Assembly: GCF_004001045.1 (NCBI RefSeq) | Contig: NZ_BIMK01000005.1 | Location: 186,001-250,000, forward strand | Origin: Paenibacillus chibensis | GTDB taxonomy: Bacteria > Bacillota > Bacilli > Paenibacillales > Paenibacillaceae | Reading direction: 5' to 3' | Length of the DNA: 64,000 bases | In this document: in pieces, positions 1 to 8,655 of the stretch | Numbering within the stretch: the first letter of the stretch is position 1 | How the letters are laid out: every line of letters begins with the position of its first letter | Notes under the pieces: generated by a model | What the model was told of the DNA's origin: nothing | Seen by the model: the letters and a program-made list of their open reading frames with translations, nothing else | Database searches by the model: none | Made by a program: the position numbers and the translations under genes

Positions 1-173
1 TCCACGTAGCGGAAGCATTTAACGGCATGCCGGGTACGTATGTACCTGTCAAAGAAACGATCCGCAGCTTCAAAGAAATCCTCGATGGCAAACACGATGA
101 TCTTCCTGAAGCAGCTTTCCTCTTCGTAGGTACGATCGACGAAGCCGTAGAAAAAGCAAAAACACTGGAATAG
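1..173 (+). CDS. atpD: ATP synthase F1 subunit beta, C-terminal end (partial)
   Basis: Frame 3 is open from the window edge to a TAG at 171-173 and encodes the last 56 residues of the F1 beta subunit, including the segments [10 protein letters not shown] and [12 protein letters not shown] typical of its C-terminal helical domain. The beta subunit carries the catalytic nucleotide site of the membrane ATP synthase; that part lies upstream of this window. The next gene is atpC, the usual last gene of the atp operon, which supports the call. The gene is cut only by the window edge and shows no sign of damage. Confidence 0.95.
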   Translation, partial: HVAEAFNGMPGTYVPVKETIRSFKEILDGKHDDLPEAAFLFVGTIDEAVEKAKTLE

Positions 174-226
174 GTCCTGCAAGGGAAGCATAGCTTGCCG
201 AAGCGAGCTGTTCAGGAGGGATGAAC

Positions 227-640
227 GTGAGTACCTTTTTATTGGAAATTGTGACGCCGGATCACTTGGCATATTCCGGAGAGGTAGAAAGCCTGACGGT
301 TCGGGGTGTGGAAGGCGGTCTCGGTATCCTGCCGGGACACATTCCTATGGTTACCCCGCTTCAAGTCGCTCCGCTTATCGTTAAAACTGGCAAGAAAACG
401 AGCCAGATTGCGGTGAATGGCGGCTTTGTGGAAATCCGTAAGGACAAGGTGGTTGTATTGGCCGAAAGCGCCGAGACCGCCGAAGAAATCGATCTGCAGC
501 GTGCCGAAGCTGCCAAGGAACGCGCCGAGCGCCGCCTTGCAGTCAGCGGCAAGCAGGATGAAATTGATCATCGCCGTGCAGAATTGGCTCTTCAAAAAGC
601 CGTTAACCGGATCAACGTGTTCAGCGGCAAAAATAAATAA
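227..640 (+). CDS. atpC: ATP synthase F1 subunit epsilon
   Basis: Encodes about 137 residues with the beta-sandwich N-terminal half (FLLEIVTPD, GILPGHIPMVTPL) and a C-terminal helical hairpin rich in Ala, Glu and Arg, as in F1 epsilon. The subunit forms part of the rotor stalk and can inhibit ATP hydrolysis. An ATG at 221 directly abuts the Shine-Dalgarno AGGAGGG (214-220), leaving no spacer, whereas an in-frame GTG at 227 gives a normal 6-nt spacer and a product starting MSTFLLEIVTPD. I therefore prefer GTG 227. It is the last gene of the atp operon; a strong terminator follows. Confidence 0.95.
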   Translation: MSTFLLEIVTPDHLAYSGEVESLTVRGVEGGLGILPGHIPMVTPLQVAPLIVKTGKKTSQIAVNGGFVEIRKDKVVVLAESAETAEEIDLQRAEAAKERAERRLAVSGKQDEIDHRRAELALQKAVNRINVFSGKNK

Positions 641-646
641 GCATTC

Positions 647-680
647 AGCTCGTCTCTGTAAGGAGACGGGCTTTTTTTTG
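647..680 (+). terminator. Intrinsic terminator of the atp operon
   Basis: AGC-t-CGTCTC (647-656) pairs with GAGACG-g-GCT (663-672) around a 6-nt loop and is followed by a run of T. It sits directly after atpC. Confidence 0.85.
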
Positions 681-1024
681 ACGTAAAGAAACGAATGGAT
701 GTTCAAGGCCTGCAAGCATCGGACCGGAATCCGGAGGAAGCTCCACGGTGTGGGGTTCATTTGTGGAGCGTGTCTTTTCGTGCGTCACAAGAAGATCCTC
801 CGCGAATTTTGGTAATATTTCCGAGGAAATGAGTCGTGAAACTTCACAAATAAAGCGGATTTTTGACAAGTAAACGCTTTATTCAAAAAGAATTTGGTAA
901 TTACAATATTGAAGCTGGATTCTTTCCGCTTTGCCCAGTATTATATAATAGTCCCTTTGATTATTAGGATTCTTCATCTTGAATTGGACCTTAGATGAAT
1001 TCTCAAAGGAATGGAGGTGTCATA
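681..1024 (+). other. Intergenic region between atpC and the DUF1146 gene
   Basis: About 340 bases without a convincing gene. A perfect TATAAT at 944-949 could be the -10 of the downstream gene, but the -35 position (TCTTTC, 921-926) is poor. A TTGACA at 863-868 has no -10 at proper spacing. No repeat or RNA family was recognised. Confidence 0.4.
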
Positions 1025-1282
1025 ATGGATTCAAGCTTCGCAAACAGCCTGGTGGGCAGTATGGGCGTCAGCGGTCTGATCTCGATTATTATCTCTCTGA
1101 TCTGTATTGGTCTGTCATGGTGGGCTTTGCAGAACCTGAAGCTGGACCTGTTCATCCGCTTTCCGAAAAGCGCCCAGGGCAAGCTCCTGCATCTGCTGCT
1201 GGCCATTATTTTAGGACACTTCGTCGCCAAGTTCCTGCTTGATTACCTGAGCTGGAGCCAAATGATTAAGTACATGTTTTAA
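1025..1282 (+). CDS. DUF1146 family small membrane protein (YwzB-like)
   Basis: Encodes 85 residues with two hydrophobic segments (about residues 15-33 and 52-72) separated by a basic loop, matching the size and layout of the DUF1146/YwzB family found between the atp operon and murA in Bacillales. Function is unknown. The ATG at 1025 is preceded by GGAGGTG (1013-1019) with a 5-nt spacer, so upstream start codons are not needed. In Bacillus subtilis a further gene, ywmB, separates this family from murA; no such gene is visible here. The family call rests on size, hydropathy and position, not on a search. Confidence 0.75.
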   Translation: MDSSFANSLVGSMGVSGLISIIISLICIGLSWWALQNLKLDLFIRFPKSAQGKLLHLLLAIILGHFVAKFLLDYLSWSQMIKYMF

Positions 1283-1686
1283 CCGGGCGGTCTTTGGTTA
1301 TATCTCTGATAGGTTGTTGTCACACGCCATGTCGGATGGACAATGAGCTTGTCGAATAATAACATTTTTTTATGTCAACAATGAATACAACAGTTAATAC
1401 AATGTAAGCATGAACGCTTGGAAAAACCCCGTTTTAACGCTGCAGACTATGTTCTTACACAGAAGATTCGGTTTGCGCAAATAATCCCTCTGTTTCATTG
1501 ACGGATCCGGTTGAGGTTCAGAACCTAGGTCTTCAGCCCCAGGATCAGCCGTATTTTGGGCTCATTCGCCAAAAAACGCTTGTATCCATGAAAAGGTCGG
1601 TGTTATGATGGAAGTTAGGGAATTAGCAATGTAATTTCTTGAAAATACAGAATTTGTGGAAAAAAATGGACGCGGAGGGAATCATG
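1283..1686 (+). other. Intergenic region before murA
   Basis: Roughly 400 bases with no supportable gene, at the position where Bacillus carries ywmB. The only clear element is the murA promoter candidate near 1580-1609. Confidence 0.4.
1580..1609 (+). promoter_or_regulatory. Candidate SigA promoter of murA (extended -10)
   Basis: TTGTAT (1580-1585), an 18-nt spacer and TATGAT (1604-1609) with an upstream TG (1601-1602) forming an extended -10. Transcription would start near 1616, about 70 bases before murA. Confidence 0.5.
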
Positions 1687-3039
1687 ATGAGCAAATTTAT
1701 CGTCCGCGGTGGCAATAAACTGACCGGAAGCGTGAAAGTCAGCGGAGCAAAAAATTCAGTTCTTCCGATCATCGCTGCCTCTCTTCTTGGGGAAGAAGGA
1801 GTAAGCGTCATTTATGATGCGCCTCCTCTTGACGATGTAATTACAATCAGCAAAGTGTTGGAATCGATAGGTGCAGGCATTACATACGAGAACGATGTAA
1901 TGAGGGTTGATGCCCAAGCTATTTCCTCTTGCGAAGCACCTTACGAATGGGTGCGAAAAATGCGCGCGTCTTTCTTGGTCATGGGTCCGCTGCTCGCAAG
2001 AATGGGGCACACACGGATTTCTCTGCCAGGAGGCTGTGCCATTGGAACAAGGCCGATTGATCAGCACTTGAAAGGCTTTGAGGCTTTGGGTGCCGAGATC
2101 AGTCTTGGACAAGGTTATATTGAGGCGAAAATGAATGGCAGACTTCGCGGGGCCAAAATCTATTTGGATGTGGCCAGCGTAGGCGCTACTGAAAATATTA
2201 TGATGGCAGCGACCCTTGCCGAAGGCGTAACCGTAATCGAAAATGCGGCGAAAGAGCCGGAAATTGTCGATTTGGCTAACTATCTGAACGGGATGGGCGC
2301 AAAGGTTCGCGGTGCAGGTACAGGCGTGATTCGCATCGAAGGCGTCGAGAAAATGCATGGCACGGAGCATACAGTCATCCCTGACCGGATTGAAGCGGGT
2401 ACTTACATGGTGGCTGCAGCGATTACCGGTGGCGATGTGTATGTGGAAGGTGCGATTGCCGATCATTTGGGTCCGGTGATTTCCAAGCTGGAAGAAATGG
2501 GTGTGAGCATCGAGCCGGATGAGAACGGCGTGCGTGTCACGGCGAATCATCCGCTGAAGGCAGTGGATATCAAGACGCTTCCTTATCCGGGCTTTCCGAC
2601 GGATATGCAGTCGCAAATGATGGCGCTGCTGTTGAAGTCGGAAGGGACGAGTGTGGTCACGGAGACCGTCTTTGAGAACCGTTTCATGCATGTGGATGAA
2701 TTCCAGCTGATGAATGCGGAAATCAAGGTGGAAGGAAGATCCGCGATTATTACGGGCGGAGCTCATCTGAAGGGCGCGAAGGTATGTGCGACCGATCTGC
2801 GTGCAGGCGCGGCTTTGATTCTGGCAGGTCTGGTTTCCGAAGGAACGACAGAAGTGAGCGGAACGCATCATATCGACCGCGGCTATGTTGATCTGGCGGA
2901 GAAGCTGTCCGGGCTGGGTGCAGATATCTGGCGGATCTCTGTTGAAGAGCCTGTGCTGGATCAGCCTGCTCCGGCGAAGAAAAAGGTGGAGCTGGAAGAA
3001 GAGGTTCCGATGTTCAACATCCAGCCAACTTGGGTATAA
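1687..3039 (+). CDS. murA: UDP-N-acetylglucosamine 1-carboxyvinyltransferase
   Basis: MurA transfers enolpyruvate from phosphoenolpyruvate to UDP-GlcNAc, the first committed cytoplasmic step of peptidoglycan synthesis. The product (450 residues from ATG 1687) shows the N-terminal [14 protein letters not shown] motif, the catalytic cysteine in [10 protein letters not shown] (Cys117) and the EPSP-synthase-like repeats throughout. It runs some 20-30 residues past the usual C-terminus with an acidic/basic tail of unknown role. GGAGGG (1674-1679) fits either ATG 1684 or ATG 1687; 1687 has the better spacing. Its place upstream of spoIID matches the Bacillus murAA copy. Confidence 0.97.
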   Translation: MSKFIVRGGNKLTGSVKVSGAKNSVLPIIAASLLGEEGVSVIYDAPPLDDVITISKVLESIGAGITYENDVMRVDAQAISSCEAPYEWVRKMRASFLVMGPLLARMGHTRISLPGGCAIGTRPIDQHLKGFEALGAEISLGQGYIEAKMNGRLRGAKIYLDVASVGATENIMMAATLAEGVTVIENAAKEPEIVDLANYLNGMGAKVRGAGTGVIRIEGVEKMHGTEHTVIPDRIEAGTYMVAAAITGGDVYVEGAIADHLGPVISKLEEMGVSIEPDENGVRVTANHPLKAVDIKTLPYPGFPTDMQSQMMALLLKSEGTSVVTETVFENRFMHVDEFQLMNAEIKVEGRSAIITGGAHLKGAKVCATDLRAGAALILAGLVSEGTTEVSGTHHIDRGYVDLAEKLSGLGADIWRISVEEPVLDQPAPAKKKVELEEEVPMFNIQPTWV

Positions 3040-3137
3040 CCGTTTCGCCTGTGTCAGGTGAGACGTGCATAACATTGTACTGGAAATAGGCAAGAACCTT
3101 TACTGTAAATGAAATGATACCATGTACCGATATGACG

Positions 3138-3171
3138 AAAGGCCGTATCCCTTTGGGGATGCGGCCTTTTT
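3138..3171 (+). terminator. Intrinsic terminator after murA
   Basis: AAAGGCCGTATCCC (3138-3151) pairs with GGGATGCGGCCTTT (one G-U pair) around a short loop and ends in a T run. Confidence 0.85.
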
Positions 3172-3220
3172 GGCGTTCCTCGTTCATATGAATCTTGTGA
3201 TTCTCTTAAAAAGGGTTCTA

Positions 3221-3250
3221 TCATCTTATCTTGGCTCATAACTATACATA
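3221..3250 (+). promoter_or_regulatory. Possible SigE promoter of spoIID
   Basis: TCATCTT (3221-3227) matches six of seven positions of the SigE -35 consensus kmATATT; 15 nt downstream is TATACATA (3243-3250), a weak version of CATACAnT. spoIID is a SigE gene in Bacillus, which is the main reason to report it. Confidence 0.35.
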
Positions 3251-3452
3251 TCGGGATTGAGAGAGGCTTGGATACACAGGTACGCGTTCAAGCCGCATCC
3301 GGACAGAAGGATGCCGCATCTTTTAGCCTCTCGTCATTTATATCAGGTAGAAAACGGAGAGTCTGCTGCTCACCCGAAAACGCCATACGCAATCTTTCAA
3401 TGTAATGTACTGCCAAAATCAGATGATCGTGGAAGAACGGAGGTAGAATTCT

Positions 3453-4877
3453 ATGAACGACCCGCGGACGCAAATCAAAGTATCGGTAGCGCACAGACGA
3501 GAACCTGCGGAGCCGGACATTTCAATACATCCGCCGGATCTGCAGGCGGCGGCGGGGGACGGCCGGGAATCGCACCCGGCCGCAGGGGCAATGCCGGGCC
3601 CAAGCCCGCGGCCCGGCACGGACAAGCCCCGGCAGCACCTGCGGGCGCTGCCGGATGCCCCCGCGCAGCCGCCGCAGGCCGCTGCGCCCGAGGCGCCGGA
3701 GCCGCGCGAAGCGCTCCGGCCTGCGGAGCCAGGCGCGCCCGCAGGCGCCTGGCAGACCCCCGGGCGGCGGCCATGGGCCCCGCCGCCTTCCCGCGGCCGC
3801 GGCTCCGCCTGGCGGCCGCAGGGGCCGGGCAGCGCCCGCAGGCTGCCTCCCGCCCTGTGGGCGGCGGGAGGGCTGCTCGCGCTGGCGCTGCTCATCCCCG
3901 CGCTTGTGGTGGCGACGCACCACAAGCCTGCTCCGGAGCCGGCGCCCATACCCGCGCCGGCCGCGCCCGCGGCTGTGCCCCAGACGGCGGCACAGCCGCA
4001 GGTGTCCGTCTATCTGAACAAGACGGACAAAGTGGAGACGCTGCCACTCGAAGACTACGTCGTCGGCGTGGTCGCGGCCGAGATGCCTGCCAGCTTTGAT
4101 CTCGAGGCGCTCAAGGCGCAGGCGGTCGCGGCGCGCACCTTTATCGTGCGCAGACTGGCGGACGGGGATAAGAGCGGCGTGCCGGGGAATGCGGCCGATG
4201 TCACCGATACGGTCAATCACCAGGCTTATATTGCCAAGGATCAGCTGGAGAATCATTTTAAAGGAAAAACGGAGCAGCTGGCGAAGGTAAAAAGAGCGGT
4301 CGAGGAAACCCGCAATACCATCATGACGTATAACGGCAAGCCGATTACCGCCTCGTTCTTCTCGACAGGCAACGGCTATACCGAAAATTCGGAGGACTAC
4401 TGGAATCAGAGCATTCCTTATTTGCGCAGTGTGGCGAGTCCCTGGGACAAGCAGGCGCCCGGTTACGAAGAGACGGTGAAGATGACCCGAATCGATTTTC
4501 TGACCAAGCTCGGACTCGTCGGCAATCCGGTTCCGGCTTCGGCGATGGGAGGGAACCAGCCCTTCATCCAGGTTCTCTCATCGACGACGGGACACCGGAT
4601 CAAAGAGATTGAGATCGGAGGCTCCATTTTTACCGGTCGCGAGGTGAGAGAGAAGCTTGGACTCCGCTCCAGCGAATTCAGCTGGAAGACTTCGGGGAAT
4701 GACGTGCTGATTACGACCTACGGATATGGGCACGGGGTGGGCATGAGCCAGTGGGGAGCCGAGGGCATGGCCAAGGAAGGCTATACCGCGACGGATATTA
4801 TGAGACACTACTATACCGGCGTGCAGTTTGCGAAGGCGACAGATTATATAAATAGTAAAAAGAAAAATGAAGAATAA
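3453..4877 (+). CDS. spoIID: Stage II sporulation protein D (peptidoglycan lytic enzyme)
   Basis: SpoIID is the mother-cell lytic transglycosylase of the DMP machine that thins septal peptidoglycan during engulfment. The product (474 residues) has one membrane helix (about 133-154) and then the SpoIID domain: PLEDYVVGVVAAEMPASF with the probable catalytic Glu210, LKAQAVAARTF, and the C-terminal GYGHGVGMSQWGAEGMA block. It is far longer than the roughly 340-residue Bacillus protein because residues 28-130 form a Pro/Ala/Arg-rich low-complexity stretch encoded by extremely GC-rich DNA; a second Pro/Ala linker (158-183) follows the helix. ACGGAGGTAG (3438-3447) supports ATG 3453. The catalytic half looks intact. 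Confidence 0.93.
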   Translation: MNDPRTQIKVSVAHRREPAEPDISIHPPDLQAAAGDGRESHPAAGAMPGPSPRPGTDKPRQHLRALPDAPAQPPQAAAPEAPEPREALRPAEPGAPAGAWQTPGRRPWAPPPSRGRGSAWRPQGPGSARRLPPALWAAGGLLALALLIPALVVATHHKPAPEPAPIPAPAAPAAVPQTAAQPQVSVYLNKTDKVETLPLEDYVVGVVAAEMPASFDLEALKAQAVAARTFIVRRLADGDKSGVPGNAADVTDTVNHQAYIAKDQLENHFKGKTEQLAKVKRAVEETRNTIMTYNGKPITASFFSTGNGYTENSEDYWNQSIPYLRSVASPWDKQAPGYEETVKMTRIDFLTKLGLVGNPVPASAMGGNQPFIQVLSSTTGHRIKEIEIGGSIFTGREVREKLGLRSSEFSWKTSGNDVLITTYGYGHGVGMSQWGAEGMAKEGYTATDIMRHYYTGVQFAKATDYINSKKKNEE

Positions 4878-5021
4878 CAGATTGCTTCTGACGGAGAAGC
4901 CGGAATGGTTCTAAGCTATCCTCATGATCGGAACACCGGGGGGCAGAGATACGCAGGCCTCATCCGGATTCGTCATGATGATAGGCTTGGAGGCTTTGAT
5001 TATACTTATAGAATAGAGCTC

Positions 5022-5045
5022 GGATGGACCTCTATCCTTTTTTTT
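5022..5045 (+). terminator. Intrinsic terminator after spoIID
   Basis: GGATGG (5022-5027), loop ACCT, CTATCC (5032-5037; one G-U pair), then eight T residues. Confidence 0.65.
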
Positions 5046-5066
5046 AAAAAATAATATAAGAGATAC

Positions 5067-5094
5067 GTATAAAAGGTTCGACCCCGGTAACAAT
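5067..5094 (+). promoter_or_regulatory. SigF-type promoter of spoIIQ
   Basis: GTATA (5067-5071), 14-nt spacer, GGTAACAAT (5086-5094). This follows the forespore SigF consensus (GywTA, then GgnrAnAnT). spoIIQ is a known SigF gene. The predicted start near 5101 leaves a leader of only about 15 nt, just enough to hold the GAGGTGAT ribosome site. Confidence 0.65.
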
Positions 5095-5115
5095 GATTAC
5101 TGAGGTGATAACCAT

Positions 5116-5865
5116 ATGAATGAACAAAACAAAAGTAATCAAAACCATGGAGAAACTCCTAAAAAATCACAGGGAGAGCTGGTAAGCCAGCCGTCTGCAT
5201 GGAAAAAGCTGTTGTCCAAACGGTGGGTATACCCGGCAGCTTACGTGGCCGCAGCAGCAATTATACTAACCTTAGTTTGGGTCTATCAGGGTGCCAGCCA
5301 GAAGAAACTCGCGGAAGACTCAGCTAATGTGACAGGAACCACTGCTACAGCCACAACGAACGAAGCCGGCAAGGAAACAGGCAAGGATGAACAAGCGGTC
5401 GAAGTTACCGCTACTGTCGTGGACATGGCATGGCCGGTAGCCGATGCCAAGGATGTCAAAGTCGTGAAGCCTTTCTTTGAAAAAGACGGAACAGCTGAAA
5501 ACAATCAGGCAGCCATGGTGCAGTACAACGACACATTTATCCCGAATATCGGCGTAGACCTGGGTCGCGAAGACGATAAGACGTTTGAAGTCAAAGCAGC
5601 TCTTGCCGGTAAAGTAAGCCGCGTGGAAGTGAATCCGCCGCTGACGGGCACGGTTATCGAAATTACGCATGATAATGACGTCACCACGGTGTATCAATCG
5701 CTGTCCGACGTTAAAGTCAAAGTAGGCGACACGGTGAAGCAAGGCGATACGATCGGCACAGCCGGCCGCAGCGAAATCGAAAAGGATCTCGGCAACCACG
5801 TACACTTCGAAGTGCATGAAAAAGGGGAACCGGTGAATCCGGAGGATCTGCTTCCGAAAAAATAA
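5116..5865 (+). CDS. spoIIQ: Stage II sporulation protein Q, degenerate LytM/M23 domain
   Basis: SpoIIQ is the forespore membrane half of the SpoIIQ-SpoIIIAH channel that spans the intermembrane space during engulfment. The 249-residue product has one membrane helix (about 36-57), a Thr/Glu-rich linker and an M23/LytM domain (about 105-249). In the first metal-binding motif the expected His is Asn144 (PNIGVDL), while the later HVH pair (228-230) is kept. Bacillus SpoIIQ also lacks that first His, so the domain is probably structural rather than an active endopeptidase. GAGGTGAT (5102-5109) supports ATG 5116. Neighbours spoIID and spoIIID agree with the call. Confidence 0.93.
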   Translation: MNEQNKSNQNHGETPKKSQGELVSQPSAWKKLLSKRWVYPAAYVAAAAIILTLVWVYQGASQKKLAEDSANVTGTTATATTNEAGKETGKDEQAVEVTATVVDMAWPVADAKDVKVVKPFFEKDGTAENNQAAMVQYNDTFIPNIGVDLGREDDKTFEVKAALAGKVSRVEVNPPLTGTVIEITHDNDVTTVYQSLSDVKVKVGDTVKQGDTIGTAGRSEIEKDLGNHVHFEVHEKGEPVNPEDLLPKK

Positions 5866-5921
5866 TACCGGAGGCGTCCGTACAAGGTGATTCGGTCAAT
5901 ACAAATACCGAGTATGCCCAT

Positions 5922-5953
5922 AAGAAGGCAGGGATATATCCCTGCCTTCTTTG
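5922..5953 (+). terminator. Hairpin after spoIIQ, probable terminator
   Basis: A perfect inverted repeat, AAGAAGGCAGGGATA followed directly by its complement (about 5922-5951). The T-rich tail is short and interrupted, so termination strength is uncertain. Confidence 0.6.
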
Positions 5954-6092
5954 CGTTTGCCGCATCCACAAGCGTCCAAGCCGTCAGATCCGTTCCGGAC
6001 AGGCATGGGCTTCAAGGCCCCCGGTTACGGGGGATTTTTGCGCGTTTTGAAAATAAATGGGCCTTGCGTAGCTTGTCAGCTCCTGAAAGCGC

Positions 6093-6120
6093 GAATATAT
6101 AGGCACGCCCCTCATATAAT
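6093..6120 (+). promoter_or_regulatory. SigE-type promoter of spoIIID
   Basis: GAATATA (6093-6099) is a six-of-seven match to the -35 kmATATT; after 13 nt comes CATATAAT (6113-6120), a seven-of-eight match to CATACAnT. spoIIID is SigE-transcribed in Bacillus. Confidence 0.6.
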
Positions 6121-6153
6121 GTACCAAACTATCCACAGTAGGGAGGCGGGAGC

Positions 6154-6435
6154 GTGCACGATTATATCAAGGAACGGACGATTAAAATTGGACGTTGTAT
6201 CGTGGAGACGAAGCACACGGTCCGGACAATTGCCAAAGAGTTTGGCGTTTCGAAAAGCACAGTGCATAAGGACTTGACCGAACGATTGCCGGAGATCAAT
6301 CCGGATTTGGCGGATCAGGTCAAGCACATTCTCGAATATCACAAGTCGATCCGTCATCTCCGGGGAGGAGAAGCCACCAAAATCAAGTATAAAAAGACGA
6401 AAAAACGCGGAGCCGTAGCCTCCGCCAAATCCTGA
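6154..6435 (+). CDS. spoIIID: Sporulation transcription factor SpoIIID
   Basis: A small DNA-binding regulator of the mother cell that acts between SigE and SigK. The 93-residue product has a helix-turn-helix (VRTIAKEFGVSKSTVHKDLTERL, about residues 23-45) and a strongly basic C-terminal tail (KIKYKKTKKRG), the two DNA-contacting parts known for SpoIIID. Length equals the Bacillus protein. The start is GTG 6154 behind GGGAGGCGGG (6141-6150). It lies between spoIIQ and mbl, as in Bacillus, and carries its own SigE-like promoter. Confidence 0.95.
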   Translation: MHDYIKERTIKIGRCIVETKHTVRTIAKEFGVSKSTVHKDLTERLPEINPDLADQVKHILEYHKSIRHLRGGEATKIKYKKTKKRGAVASAKS

Positions 6436-6633
6436 TTTTTACGCGCTCAAACACGGTTTAAACCATTGAATCCGTCCCCTGAAGTATGATATGTTAAAAG
6501 ATGGTATAAGGTCGAAAAATGTGTTCCCTGCTTCCCTATGTACATAATCCTGCCGCATCTTGTCGAAAAGGGACTTTCAAAAGGCTCAGGGACTCTTTTA
6601 CCATAAAATATGACTTTGGGGGCTCTTTTCATG

Positions 6634-7632
6634 ATGTTTAGCAAGGATATTGGAATTGATCTGGGTACGGCTAACGTGCTGATACATGTTAAAGGGAAGG
6701 GGGTTGTTCTTGACGAACCTTCCGTCGTCACGATCGAAAGCGACACCAAAAGGGTCCTAGCCGTCGGGGAAGAAGCCCGCAGAATGGTGGGACGTACGCC
6801 GGGCAACATTGTGGCCATCCGTCCGCTGCGCGACGGCGTCATTGCTGACTTTGCCATTACGGAAGCCATGCTGAAATATTTTATCGACCGTGTGGGAGGA
6901 CGCAGCTGGAGCAGCCGTCCCCGCATTCTCATCTGCGCGCCGACCAACATTACGTCGGTGGAACAGAAGGCCATTCGCGAAGCGGCCGAGCGCAGTGGGG
7001 CTAAAGACGTGTTTTTGGAAGAAGAACCGAAGGCGGCGGCGATTGGCGCAGGCATGGATATTTTCCAGCCGAGCGGCAACATGGTTGTCGATATCGGCGG
7101 CGGGACAACGGATGTAGCCGTGCTTTCCATGGGCGACATCGTGACCGCCTCTTCTATTAAAATGGCGGGGGACAAGTTCGACGAGTCTATCGTCAAATAT
7201 ATCAAGAACAAATATAAGCTGCTGATCGGCGAACGGACCTCCGAGGATATCAAGATCAAAATCGGAACGGTGCGCCCGGGAGGACGCCAGGATGAAATGG
7301 ATATCCGCGGACGCGATATGGTGTCCGGTCTTCCGCTGACGATCACCATTTCCTCAAGCGAAATCCAGGAGGCTCTATGGGAGCCGGTATACTCCATCGT
7401 GACGGCTGCAAAGTCGGTGCTGGAGCGGACACCGCCGGAATTGTCGGCGGACATCATCGACCGCGGCGTCATTTTGACAGGCGGCGGCGCATTACTGAAC
7501 GGACTGGACGAGCTGCTCGCCGAAGAGCTGCGCGTGCCGGTGCTAATTGCGGAAGATCCGATGCATTGCGTCGTGAAAGGCACGGGCATCATGCTCGACA
7601 ATTTGGATAAAGTGGTTAAAAAATCGTTTTAA
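6634..7632 (+). CDS. mbl: Rod-shape-determining actin homologue Mbl
   Basis: MreB-family protein that forms membrane-bound filaments and guides cylindrical wall growth. The product (332 residues from ATG 6634; ATG 6631 is also possible) has the actin-fold phosphate-1 motif DIGIDLGTANVLIH, the phosphate-2 motif VVDIGGGTTDVAVLS and the adenosine motif ILTGGGALLNGLD. Position between spoIIID and flhO and the close sequence pattern identify Mbl rather than MreB or MreBH. The ribosome site is GGGGG at 6618-6622. The end of the gene overlaps the SigD promoter of flhO (7617-7643). Confidence 0.95.
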   Translation: MFSKDIGIDLGTANVLIHVKGKGVVLDEPSVVTIESDTKRVLAVGEEARRMVGRTPGNIVAIRPLRDGVIADFAITEAMLKYFIDRVGGRSWSSRPRILICAPTNITSVEQKAIREAAERSGAKDVFLEEEPKAAAIGAGMDIFQPSGNMVVDIGGGTTDVAVLSMGDIVTASSIKMAGDKFDESIVKYIKNKYKLLIGERTSEDIKIKIGTVRPGGRQDEMDIRGRDMVSGLPLTITISSSEIQEALWEPVYSIVTAAKSVLERTPPELSADIIDRGVILTGGGALLNGLDELLAEELRVPVLIAEDPMHCVVKGTGIMLDNLDKVVKKSF

Positions 7633-7643
7633 CCCGCCGATAT
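7617..7643 (+). promoter_or_regulatory. SigD promoter of flhO-flhP
   Basis: TAAA (7617-7620), exactly 15 nt, GCCGATAT (7636-7643): a full match to the SigD consensus. The -35 lies inside the 3' end of mbl. flhO-flhP are SigD genes in Bacillus. Confidence 0.85.
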
Positions 7644-7745
7644 AATAACTAATAATGACGGGCGCAGCCCGTTCAATATAGAGCACGAAAGAAACGTTTG
7701 CCTTGGCATAGATTGCAGGACCATGAAAGGGGTGCCCCCACTCGC

Positions 7746-8627
7746 ATGATTAGAGGACTTTACACAGCGGCCGCCGGCATGCTGACACAGGAGAGCCGCC
7801 ATGATACGGCGGTGCAGAACTTAGCGAACGTCAATACGCCCGGCTACAAGCAGGTTAACAGCGTTGCCCGCTCTTTTCCGGAAATGTTAATTACGATGAT
7901 GGGCGGTACCAGCGATGCGCCGGTTCCGACGATCGGCAAGCTGAATACCGGCGTATTCGCGGAAGAGGCTTTGTCGATGTACCAGCAGGGCGTGATTAAG
8001 GCCAGCAGCAAGCCGACGGATTTTGCGCTGGTGTCCGACATTGAAGTAAGGGATCCGGCAACAAATCAGGTGATTCCATTTGACGCCTCGGGCAAGAATG
8101 TGAGCGCCAACGGCGATGTGACCTATAAACCGGAAGCCTTCTTTACGGTTGAGGATCCGAACGGAGATACACGGTATACGAAAGACGGCAACTTCAAGGT
8201 AGCCACGGACGGCCGATTGCTGACATCGACAGGATACCAGGTATTGGATGCGAATAATCGCCCGATTGTATTGACAGGGTCTGTTGACAGCTTTAAAGTG
8301 GACGAGCAGGGTTATATTCTTGATCCGGCAACCGGAGCGCGCGGACAGCAAATCGGCGTTTCCGTGGTAGGCCAGCCCTACCAGATGGTCCGCGAAGGCG
8401 AAGGCGTATTCCGGATCGACGATCCCCAGGAAGCGGACGTCCGCGCCCTTGGCGCGAACGATCGCGTCGAAGTTCGCCAGAACTATATTGAAGCGTCGAA
8501 CGTGAACGCATCCGAAGTCGTGGTCGACATGAATACGGCGCTGCGCGCGTATGAAGCCAATCAGAAAGTCATTCAATTTTACGATAAAAGCTTGGATAAA
8601 GCGGTAAACGAAGTAGGCAAGGTATAA
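7746..8627 (+). CDS. flhO: Flagellar basal-body rod protein FlhO
   Basis: A FlgF/FlgG-type rod protein secreted by the flagellar export apparatus. The 293-residue product opens MIRGLYTAAAGMLTQE and has the family signature QNLANVNTPGYKQ; the C-terminal helix ends in VDMNTALRAYEANQKVIQFYD, both typical of rod/hook axial proteins. ATG 7746 is chosen because upstream codons have no ribosome site; AAAGGGGTG (7726-7734) gives an 11-nt spacer. It forms a two-gene unit with flhP, transcribed from the SigD promoter at 7617-7643. Confidence 0.92.
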   Translation: MIRGLYTAAAGMLTQESRHDTAVQNLANVNTPGYKQVNSVARSFPEMLITMMGGTSDAPVPTIGKLNTGVFAEEALSMYQQGVIKASSKPTDFALVSDIEVRDPATNQVIPFDASGKNVSANGDVTYKPEAFFTVEDPNGDTRYTKDGNFKVATDGRLLTSTGYQVLDANNRPIVLTGSVDSFKVDEQGYILDPATGARGQQIGVSVVGQPYQMVREGEGVFRIDDPQEADVRALGANDRVEVRQNYIEASNVNASEVVVDMNTALRAYEANQKVIQFYDKSLDKAVNEVGKV

Positions 8628-8655
8628 GGCCGGCTAGGCTAAGGGGAGGTTTAAG

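Larger units (their letters stand above)
3040..3452 (+). other. Intergenic region between murA and spoIID
   Basis: About 410 bases. It contains the murA terminator and a possible SigE promoter (3221-3250). The long open frame that enters from 3257 is a by-product of the GC-rich spoIID 5' half and lacks a ribosome site. Confidence 0.4.

Noticed and set aside
1756..3093. 445-codon - strand frame across murA
   Set aside because: Antisense shadow of a clear murA; the product is His/Arg-rich without any recognisable motif.
3257..4099. Alternative + strand frame of 280 codons overlapping spoIID
   Set aside because: Open only because the DNA is extremely GC-rich; the SpoIID frame has the domain, ribosome site and membrane helix.
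4884..4900. Hairpin GCTTCT/AGAAGC just after spoIID as terminator
   Set aside because: No T run follows; the better terminator is at 5022-5045.
6447..7601. 384-codon - strand frame across mbl
   Set aside because: Shadow of mbl; Ser/Arg-rich and without start signals.
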